NCBI RefSeq assembly: GCF_009725165.1
Contig: NZ_WNZW01000002.1
Span: 372,001-436,000, forward strand
From: Paenibacillus woosongensis
Lineage (GTDB): Bacteria; Bacillota; Bacilli; Paenibacillales; Paenibacillaceae
Reading direction: 5' to 3'
Length of the DNA stretch: 64,000 bases
Below, one piece after another: positions 1 through 6,163 of the stretch (its first letter is position 1; every line of letters begins with the position of its first letter). Below the pieces are notes generated by a model. The model saw only the letters and a list, made by a program, of their open reading frames with translations, did no database searches and had not been told where the DNA came from. Made by a program: the position numbers and the translations under genes.

Positions 1-794
1 GTCGTCATACAAATCGTCACTTGTTCCGTATGTATGATATTTTTGAATACTGACATCACCTGTGCACCCATTTGGGAATCCAGGTTGGCCGTCGGTTCAT
101 CTGCAAGAAGCAGCTTGGGGCGATGGGCAATCGCTTTGGCGATCGCTACGCGTTGCTGTTCTCCCCCCGACATCTCGAACGGGCGGTGAAACATTCTCTT
201 GCCGAGCCCTACCAGCTCAAGGCACTGCGTTACGCGCGGCTTCCATTCCTGCGGGGGAACGCCGGCCATCCGAAGCGACAGCTCTACGTTCTCCCATGCC
301 GACAGCAGCGGCAGCAATGCATAGGCCTGAAAGATGAAGCCAATCTGGTCGCGGCGCAATATCGTACGCTTGTCATCGCTAAGCTGATGCAGCGGCTGCC
401 CGCGGAACAGGATTTCCCCTTTCGTTGGCTGGTCGAGTCCGCCCAGCATGTTGAGCAGCGTCGTCTTTCCGGAACCCGATCGGCCCTTAAGCATCACAAG
501 CTGGCCGGATCGAACCTCCATGTTAATGCCCTTCAGCACATGAAGTTCGGTCCCGCCTACCGGAAACGTCCGGTGAACTTCCCTTACCGACAGAATGGGC
601 TCCGAAGATTTCGGGGGCGCCACGTTATTCTCAGGCACTGCGTCCATCTTCGCGGCAGCAGCTTCCTCAAGCCCCTGTCCCGCATTATCAAGCTCTCGGA
701 CGGGTTCCACTGGTGAAGCATTATTCGAGATAACGCTCACATCTTGATCATCGGATTGTTCTGATTTTACCGTTTTGCGAAACCATCGCATCAT
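1..794 (-). CDS. ABC transporter ATP-binding protein, MacB/LolD type (3' end outside window)
   Basis: This is the ATPase subunit of an ABC transporter, cut at its C-terminus by the window edge, with about 264 residues visible. The Walker A motif GRSGSGKTT lies near residues 103-111, the signature MSGGEQQRVAIAKA near 207-220 and Walker B LLLADEPTANLD near 227-238. The last is typical of the MacB/LolD/FtsE branch, which energises MacB-like permeases. The start is the first of two ATGs at 794, after an ATAGGAG ribosome site. An acidic, probably disordered N-terminal extension of about 60 residues precedes the ABC domain and is unusual for the family. The permease would be expected just outside the window. 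The substrate cannot be told from this part. Confidence 0.85.
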   Translation of the reverse strand, partial: MMRWFRKTVKSEQSDDQDVSVISNNASPVEPVRELDNAGQGLEEAAAAKMDAVPENNVAPPKSSEPILSVREVHRTFPVGGTELHVLKGINMEVRSGQLVMLKGRSGSGKTTLLNMLGGLDQPTKGEILFRGQPLHQLSDDKRTILRRDQIGFIFQAYALLPLLSAWENVELSLRMAGVPPQEWKPRVTQCLELVGLGKRMFHRPFEMSGGEQQRVAIAKAIAHRPKLLLADEPTANLDSQMGAQVMSVFKNIIHTEQVTICMT

Positions 795-1053
795 TGTGTA
801 TCGGTCTCCTATACTTCCTATTTTTACGCGTCCCTTAATTCATCACGTCTAGCATTATAAACGAAATCTCATGGCAAAAAGTTACAACATTTTTTACGAT
901 ATTGAGATAATATTACCATTATTTATTCACTGAACTGCGGCTGTAAGTCTGTTAAGATGACAAAGACTCGTAATATAGCAGAAATTACGGCATGCTTCAG
1001 CGCTGCTGATAGTTTATAAATTCTAGCAATTCTGAAAAAAGGGAGGAGAAGTG

Positions 1054-2673
1054 ATGAAGCGGCGCGCAAAACTATTTCTTCTCATTACTATGACGCTTTT
1101 TGTTTCCATAAGTTGCAATCTTCAGACACCAATCATAGCTCTGACTCAGGGAACACCGTTTCAGGACATTGGCGACAGCTATGCCAAAACAGAAATCGCC
1201 GCCCTTTACCGGGATAATATCATGGCCGGAATCAAACCCGGATTTTTTGCTCCCAAGCAGCCGATGACCCGGGCAGAATTTCTCACGACGCTCGTTCGCC
1301 TGCTTCGCCTCACTCCGGTTCAAGCCAAGGTGCCCGCATATAGCGATGTTGCTTCGTCTTCCTGGTATTACGGCTATATCCAGGCCGCCACGGAAATCGG
1401 CCTTGCCTCAGGAACAGGCGCGGGTACATTCAGTCCGGACCGGCCGCTGAGCCGCCAAGAGGCGGCGGCTTGGATCGTTCGTGCATTCAAGCAGCAGCCG
1501 GGCTCAGCAACAGCATTAGCCCCGTACCGCGATCAATCGGAAATCGCCCCATGGGCGCTGCCTTATGTTAATACGGTCACGAAGCTGCAATTCATGGGTG
1601 GATACGAGGGAATGTTCCAGCCAAACCAGCCGTTATCCCGCCAAGAGGCAGCCTCACTATTGTATCGCATACATGCACACAAGCCTTGGATGAACGAAAT
1701 CGGCAAAGAGATGAGCCCAAAAATTCAAATAGGCTGGCAATACGGACAGACTACACAGCAATATGAACATAGCGTTCTAAACTCTAACGTAAATGTCTTG
1801 TCACCGCGCTGGTTTTTCTTGGAAAGGGGAGGCGAGCTGCAGGACTATTCAGATCCTTCTCTCATCACATGGGCCAAGCAGCATGACAAAGCAATATGGG
1901 CTATGCTGGGGAACCGCTTCGATATGGAAGCGACCCATGAGCTTCTGGCGTCACCGGCCGAAACGGCCAACTTTACCCGCAGTATCGTGTCCACCGTGCA
2001 GAAATACGGCCTTCAGGGAATTAACGTCGACTTTGAAAACGTAAAACCCGAAGATCGTCCCTATTTCACCCGTTTCATCAGACTGCTGGGCGAGCAAATG
2101 CATAGCGCCGGCGCCGTCCTATCGGTGAATGTCTCGCCAGAGTTAGGCAGTGACTGGACAGCGGCCTTCGATTACGCGGCCATCGGCAAATATGCGGATT
2201 ACGTCGTGCTAATGGGATATGATGAGCATTGGGCAGGCGGCAGCTATGCGGGATCCGTCTCCTCTTTGCCTTGGGTACGCAGCGGTCTTGATACGCTGCG
2301 GCAGGACGTGCCTGATCATAAGCTCATTTTGGCTCTGCCTTTCTACAATCGAGACTGGACCACCAAAGGAAGCAGCTCGAACGCAGCTCTTGCTTCGACG
2401 GATATCACCCTGCAGGAGCAGACTGATTTAATGGTGCGCTATAAATTCCGGCCTGTATGGAACGAGACCCTTGGCCAGTACCACGCTGCGTATAACAATG
2501 GAGCAGTCCATCGGATATGGCTGGAGGATTCCCGGTCTCTATCGCTTAAATATCAGATGGCTGCGAGCCGGGGCGTGGCTGGCTATGCATACTGGCACAT
2601 CGGCGGCGAGACGCCGGATGTTTGGACAAGCCTGAGCAATGCGGAACGTTACTCCACGTACTCATTTGACTAA
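1054..2673 (+). CDS. SLH-domain glycoside hydrolase family 18 protein (spore/cell wall hydrolase-like)
   Basis: This secreted, wall-anchored hydrolase starts with a hydrophobic signal segment (residues 1-30). Three SLH repeats follow (about 36-85, 96-145 and 158-207), each ending in the usual R-Q/A-E motif, and they should anchor it to secondary wall polymer. The rest (about 225-535) is a GH18 domain of the YaaH/YdhD/YvbX type, with the catalytic strand GINVDFEN near 323-330; the Glu of DFE is the expected proton donor. Members cleave N-acetylglucosaminyl bonds in peptidoglycan or chitin. GTG at 1051 is also in frame, but ATG at 1054 is better spaced from the GGGAGG site at 1041. The gene stands alone and ends at a bidirectional terminator. 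Confidence 0.88.
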   Translation: MKRRAKLFLLITMTLFVSISCNLQTPIIALTQGTPFQDIGDSYAKTEIAALYRDNIMAGIKPGFFAPKQPMTRAEFLTTLVRLLRLTPVQAKVPAYSDVASSSWYYGYIQAATEIGLASGTGAGTFSPDRPLSRQEAAAWIVRAFKQQPGSATALAPYRDQSEIAPWALPYVNTVTKLQFMGGYEGMFQPNQPLSRQEAASLLYRIHAHKPWMNEIGKEMSPKIQIGWQYGQTTQQYEHSVLNSNVNVLSPRWFFLERGGELQDYSDPSLITWAKQHDKAIWAMLGNRFDMEATHELLASPAETANFTRSIVSTVQKYGLQGINVDFENVKPEDRPYFTRFIRLLGEQMHSAGAVLSVNVSPELGSDWTAAFDYAAIGKYADYVVLMGYDEHWAGGSYAGSVSSLPWVRSGLDTLRQDVPDHKLILALPFYNRDWTTKGSSSNAALASTDITLQEQTDLMVRYKFRPVWNETLGQYHAAYNNGAVHRIWLEDSRSLSLKYQMAASRGVAGYAYWHIGGETPDVWTSLSNAERYSTYSFD

Positions 2674-2687
2674 TCATACTTATAGAA

Positions 2688-2728
2688 AAAAGGGCCATTC
2701 CCTACTACAGGGAATGGCTCTTTTGTTT
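2688..2728. terminator. Bidirectional rho-independent terminator
   Basis: A 16-bp stem (2688-2703 with 2709-2724, one G-T pair) with a 5-nt loop is flanked by A-runs on the left and T-runs on the right, so it can stop transcription both ways. It serves the GH18 gene and, on the minus strand, was presumably the original end of the pyr operon, since the pyrE remnant stops at 2731. Confidence 0.85.
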
Positions 2729-2730
2729 GA

Positions 2731-3170
2731 TTAAACTCCAAAGGATGCCGGATTTTCTCGCCAAGATTGCAGCAGGATAAATCATCCGGCTTCACGATAC
2801 CCTTCTCGACGGCAACTTCGATAAGCGCTCCATAGTTGGACAGCGTCTGCAGCGGGATACCAGCTTCAGCAAACGCCTGCGCAACTTTATCCAACTGGTA
2901 GTTGAAGATGGCCAGCACGGCCAGCGGTTCAGCACCCGCCTCGCGTACAGCTTGTGCCGCTTTGATCGAGCTGCCGCCAGTCGAGATCAGATCCTCGATG
3001 ACAACGACCTTCTGCCCAGGTTTGACCAAGCCTTCAATCAAATTTTCCTTGCCGTGGCCCTTCGCCTTGTCGCGAACATAATCATCGGCAACCCAAGCTT
3101 TTGGGAAACGAAGGCCGCATGGGGAATCCCCGCCGTAGCCGTACCCGCAATGACCTCTGCCTGTGAATAA
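2731..3170 (-). pseudogene. pyrE: Truncated, frameshifted duplicate of pyrE 3' part
   Basis: This is a remnant of orotate phosphoribosyltransferase that starts in mid-gene, at a point matching about codon 70 of the intact pyrE. Bases 2905-3163 match 4881-5140 of intact pyrE with only a handful of differences, including a 1-base deletion near 3083 (acataatcat against acataaatcat) that breaks the frame. A second frameshift lies near 2785; past it the other frame reads LLQSWRENPASFGV and stops at 2731, matching the normal PyrE C-terminus. From 2904 down to 2731 the copy diverges strongly from intact pyrE. It is probably the original chromosomal 3' end of the gene, displaced by the island next to it. 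It should not make an active enzyme. Confidence 0.85.
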
Positions 3171-3177
3171 GAGACAG
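3162..3177 (+). other. Tn5 mosaic-end-like 16-mer at the pyrE remnant junction
   Basis: TGTGAATAAGAGACAG matches 15 of 16 bases of the inner part of the Tn5 mosaic end (TGTGTATAAGAGACAG). It sits exactly where similarity to intact pyrE ends. It could be an insertion-sequence end, a sequencing adapter trace, or chance helped by the pyrE sequence itself. No matching inverted end is seen elsewhere in the island. Confidence 0.4.
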
Positions 3178-3370
3178 TCCTTACGGAGTCCTAACGAAAG
3201 CAATAGTACAAGGAGATGATAAGATCATCAACTAGTCTTGCTAATCGCTAACTTACGATTATTTACCACTTTTACCTAAAATAGTAAGAATATATAAATA
3301 TTGTTTACATATTATGTACTATGTGGTAATTTAATGGTATAAATCATTATATTTCATATTTTGGTCATTT

Positions 3371-3407
3371 TACAATAATTGTAGAGCTGGCCAGCTTACA
3401 ATATAAA
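3371..3407 (+). promoter_or_regulatory. Putative promoter with overlapping dyads before the island secreted-protein gene
   Basis: TTGTAG (3379-3384) and TATAAA (3402-3407) are 17 bp apart, a plausible sigma-A promoter about 40 bp ahead of the gene at 3447. The spacer contains the perfect 12-bp palindrome AGCTGGCCAGCT (3386-3397). A second dyad, TACAAT-A-ATTGTA (3371-3383), overlaps the -35 element. Both could be operator sites. Promoter strength and any regulator are inference. Confidence 0.4.
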
Positions 3408-3446
3408 CAGATTTTGTGCTTCTAATAAAAAGAAGAGGATGATAAC

Positions 3447-4058
3447 ATGAGAAAAACTTTTATTTTAGCAATTTTGAGTATAATTTTAATTTTCTCAGGG
3501 GCAATATCAGCGTTCGCAGCACCAATTGACCAACTTAATAATAGTGATAGTATTTTATATCATAGTAAGAGCATTCAATTACCATCAAACCTGACGAAAA
3601 AACAAAAGGAAATTCTTACATCACAAATTCGAGAACTGGAACGCAGCGAAAACAGTGGAATAAAACCAGCATTGGTACCAACTCCAATTTTCATTCCGTA
3701 CGTCGTATCTTCATATGAATATGATAAAAAGAAATTAGGTACCTTTTTGGAGAATAAATCCGACATCACTCAAAAAATTAGCAAGACAGTTGAAGTATCA
3801 TTGAGTATGTCTGGAAGCGGTACACTCGCAAAAACACTTGCGATACAATTAGGATTTGAAGCATCCATAAAAGCATCATATACTGCAGAGGCATCCGTCC
3901 CTGCAAAAACTACTTATTATGTCGACCAGATTGATCACTGGAAACACGTTCAAGGAAAATACGACATATATTTATTAATAAATGGTGTACTTACTCATCA
4001 AGGTAGTGGTGACTGGTCTGTTGAAGTTCCACAATATGTTGGTTGGAGTATAAGATAA
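3447..4058 (+). CDS. Secreted protein of unknown function in AT-rich island
   Basis: The product is a 203-residue protein I do not recognise. A signal peptide (residues 1-25, likely cut after AFA) implies export. The mature part has a charged helical stretch (about 48-68) and a proline-rich patch (about 72-82). A Ser/Thr-rich stretch (about 110-152) alternates polar and hydrophobic residues as in amphipathic beta hairpins. The C-terminus is aromatic and ends WSVEVPQYVGWSIR. Such hairpins occur in beta-pore-forming proteins, but no family motif supports that here. Base composition is far more AT-rich than the neighbouring genes, which suggests transfer. A GAGG ribosome site precedes the ATG. 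A small membrane protein follows, so a secreted effector with a membrane partner is possible. Confidence 0.7.
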   Translation: MRKTFILAILSIILIFSGAISAFAAPIDQLNNSDSILYHSKSIQLPSNLTKKQKEILTSQIRELERSENSGIKPALVPTPIFIPYVVSSYEYDKKKLGTFLENKSDITQKISKTVEVSLSMSGSGTLAKTLAIQLGFEASIKASYTAEASVPAKTTYYVDQIDHWKHVQGKYDIYLLINGVLTHQGSGDWSVEVPQYVGWSIR

Positions 4059-4087
4059 TAAGGTATATTCGTATAATTACTATAGAT

Positions 4088-4115
4088 TTGACAATAGAAT
4101 TAACTGTAGAATGAT
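4088..4115 (+). promoter_or_regulatory. Putative promoter before the two-helix membrane protein gene
   Basis: A perfect TTGACA (4088-4093) is followed after 16 bp by AATGAT (4110-4115), a 4/6 match to the -10 consensus. It would start a transcript just inside the left arm of the hairpin at 4102-4158, so promoter and hairpin overlap. Confidence 0.35.
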
Positions 4116-4163
4116 AGTGAAATGATCACTTAAATACATTTCATTACATTCTACAGTTTTTAA
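4102..4163 (+). terminator. Hairpin terminator or attenuator between the two island genes
   Basis: A perfect 12-bp outer stem pairs 4102-4113 with 4147-4158, an inner 7-bp helix (TGAAATG with CATTTCA) can extend it, and a TTTTTAAT run follows. It should end transcripts of the upstream secreted-protein gene. The ribosome site of the next gene (4167-4174) comes directly afterwards. Confidence 0.6.
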
Positions 4164-4180
4164 TATAGGAGAGATTATTC

Positions 4181-4417
4181 ATGAAAGATCGTTTTTATTT
4201 AATCATTGCTGTATGTACTTTTATTACTGGTAGTTTTTTTAGTCTGCTACTAAATTTCTTAACAGTAATTGTTCATGAGTCGCAGCCAAACAAACCATTA
4301 ACAGATTTATTTCCGTTCTTGGCACTACCGTTTTATTTAAGGTTACTAGAAATTGGTTATGTGGCTCTAATTATTATCTTTCTTGTTAAATATAATCGTT
4401 CAAAAAGTGAAAAATGA
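4181..4417 (+). CDS. Small two-helix membrane protein of unknown function in island
   Basis: The product has 78 residues and two predicted membrane helices (about 6-30 and 45-68), a loop of about 15 residues containing Pro and Asn, and a basic C-terminal tail (KYNRSKSEK). By the positive-inside rule the tail is cytoplasmic. I recognise no family. The AGGAGA ribosome site 7 bases before the ATG is good. The gene lies 122 bp after the secreted-protein gene on the same strand and is equally AT-rich. Small multi-helix membrane proteins beside secreted effectors often act as immunity or export partners; that role is inference only. Confidence 0.65.
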   Translation: MKDRFYLIIAVCTFITGSFFSLLLNFLTVIVHESQPNKPLTDLFPFLALPFYLRLLEIGYVALIIIFLVKYNRSKSEK

Positions 4418-4655
4418 TATTAATTAAATATGTGTAAATTTACAAAAAAAACACTTCGTAATAAAAGTCTATCTGCATATCCTGCTATATGTCAGAAGCA
4501 TTCTTTGGGATTCCTCAATGTCCCGATTATCCCAGTTTCCCCTGGGTTTCGAAAAGTGGAACTGCCCAACAGACGCACTTTTTGTGAAATCTCTATTCAA
4601 AAGACCACTGAGAACTTTACAAATAATGCAAAAATATAACTATAGCCAATACTAA

Positions 4656-4703
4656 AAATAATTAAAGAACGAAACATTTACGGAGACAAATGTTTCGTTC
4701 TTT
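4656..4703 (-). terminator. Rho-independent terminator of pyrE
   Basis: A perfect 16-bp stem (4664-4679 with 4688-4703) with an 8-nt loop lies just beyond the pyrE stop. On the minus strand it is followed by a T-rich tract (complement of 4656-4663). It now ends the pyr operon and differs from the older terminator at 2688. Confidence 0.85.
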
Positions 4704-4708
4704 GGGTT

Positions 4709-5347
4709 TCACTTTAACGACGCCGGGTTTTGCCGCCATGACTTTAATAGTTCCAGGTCTTCCGGCTGAATGTCGCCGCGCTGTACGGCCACATCAATTA
4801 ATGTCGTATAGTTGGACAACGTCTGCAAGGGAAATCCCGCCTCTTTGAACGCTTGCGTCCCCTTATCCAGCTGATAGCTAAAGATGGCCAGCACGGCCAG
4901 CGGTTCAGCACCCGCCTCGTGTACAGCTTGTGCCGCTTTGATCGAGCTGCCGCCAGTCGAGATCAGATCCTCGATGACAACGACCTTCTGCCCAGGTTTG
5001 ACCAAGCCTTCAATCAAATTTTCCTTGCCGTGGCCCTTCGCCTTGTCGCGAACATAAATCATCGGCAACCCGAGCTTTTGGGAAACGAAGGCCGCATGGG
5101 GAATCCCCGCCGTAGCCGTACCCGCAATCACCTCTGCCTGCGGATAAGTACTGCGAATTATGCCTGCAAACGATTCGGCAATAAGATCGCGGATTTCCGG
5201 ATAGGACATCGTCAGGCGGTTGTCGCAATAAATCGGTGACTTGAGGCCCGAGGTCCAAGTAAAGGGCTGGTGCGGCCGCAGAGCGACCGCCTTAATGTCC
5301 AGCAATTTCCCTGCTACCTCTAAAGCGATTTGATTTGTATTTACCAT
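4709..5347 (-). CDS. pyrE: Orotate phosphoribosyltransferase
   Basis: PyrE joins orotate and PRPP to give orotidine 5'-phosphate, the fifth step of UMP synthesis, in the cytoplasm. The 212-residue protein has the normal length and the PRPP-binding motif VVVIEDLISTGGSS (about residues 118-131); KGHGKEN just before it is the flexible catalytic loop. It is last in the pyr operon and its start overlaps pyrF by 7 bp, after a GAGGAG ribosome site. The gene looks mosaic: bases 4881-5140 are almost identical to the remnant at 2905-3163, but the last 170 bases differ strongly. The current 3' end therefore probably came with the island, while the 5' part is native. Confidence 0.96.
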   Translation of the reverse strand: MVNTNQIALEVAGKLLDIKAVALRPHQPFTWTSGLKSPIYCDNRLTMSYPEIRDLIAESFAGIIRSTYPQAEVIAGTATAGIPHAAFVSQKLGLPMIYVRDKAKGHGKENLIEGLVKPGQKVVVIEDLISTGGSSIKAAQAVHEAGAEPLAVLAIFSYQLDKGTQAFKEAGFPLQTLSNYTTLIDVAVQRGDIQPEDLELLKSWRQNPASLK

Positions 5348-6078
5348 GCTTCCTTCATCTCCTCTATAATAAGCTCAGCAGCACGCCGCGGATCTTTGGC
5401 TTCCGTGATCGGCCGTCCGACCACGATGAAATCCGTCTCTTGACGCATCGCGTCTCCTGGGGTAAGCGTACGGAACTGGTCTCCGGCCGCGCTGCCTGCC
5501 GGGCGGATGCCCGGCGTTACCGTTTTGAAGCTGTTCCCGCAATGCCTTTTGATCGCCTGTACCTCAATCGGGGAGGCGACAACTCCATGCAATCCTGCTT
5601 GTTTGGCCAAGGACGCATAAGCGACAACAGCATCCTCCATCGTTCCAGGAATACCGATTTCCTGGTTTAGGGTCTCCTGACTGGTGCTCGTAAGCTGAGT
5701 GACCGCAATGATCGTGGGCATAGCCAGCGACGGGTCGCCGGCCAGAGCAGCCTCCGCGCCGGCCAGAGCGGCAGCCATCATTTTCAACCCTCCAGCAGCA
5801 TGTACATTGAACATGTCTACGCCGAGCCGGGTTACGCTGTTGGCTCCGCCCCTCACGGTATTCGGAATGTCATGCATTTTTAAATCCAAGAACACCCGAT
5901 ACCCCCGCTTCTTCAGTTCCCTTACAAAATCAGGACCAACTGCATAGTACAACTGCATCCCGACCTTCACGTAACAAGGGATGCCTTCCAGTTGAGTGAT
6001 GAGCCCCCGCGCCTCTTCCGCAGTCGGATAGTCAAGCGCAACCATGAGGCGCCCGGCAGCTTGTTCAAATGTACTCAT
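5341..6078 (-). CDS. pyrF: Orotidine 5'-phosphate decarboxylase
   Basis: PyrF decarboxylates OMP to UMP, the last step of the pathway. The 245-residue protein has the normal length for the short bacterial form. The catalytic signature DLKMHDIPNT near residues 60-69 carries the Asp-Lys-x-x-Asp network. The C-terminal GRPITEAKDPR segment binds the substrate phosphate. A GGGGGG ribosome site precedes the ATG. It lies between carB and pyrE in the operon, with an 85-bp gap after carB and a short overlap with pyrE. Confidence 0.96.
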   Translation of the reverse strand: MSTFEQAAGRLMVALDYPTAEEARGLITQLEGIPCYVKVGMQLYYAVGPDFVRELKKRGYRVFLDLKMHDIPNTVRGGANSVTRLGVDMFNVHAAGGLKMMAAALAGAEAALAGDPSLAMPTIIAVTQLTSTSQETLNQEIGIPGTMEDAVVAYASLAKQAGLHGVVASPIEVQAIKRHCGNSFKTVTPGIRPAGSAAGDQFRTLTPGDAMRQETDFIVVGRPITEAKDPRRAAELIIEEMKEAW

Positions 6079-6163
6079 TTAATGTCCCCCCGTCATACTT
6101 GCGGCTCCGAAGCTAAAGCTTCCGGAGCCGCGTAAATTTCTGAATTGCTCAATTATATCAATC

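Noticed and set aside
72-716. A 214-residue plus-strand open frame near the left edge
   Set aside because: It is antisense to the ABC ATPase, whose Walker and signature motifs are clear on the minus strand.
2670-3203. A 177-residue minus-strand open frame that looks like a separate protein
   Set aside because: It is a chimera of frames through the frameshifted pyrE remnant: its first 33 residues are pyrE read out of frame, and its tail runs out of frame into the terminator.
4430-4639. A 69-residue plus-strand open frame in the island
   Set aside because: No ribosome site, low-complexity Lys start and no family resemblance. The stretch around 4480-4610 is less AT-rich than its flanks and might be a decayed remnant, but nothing identifiable remains on either strand.
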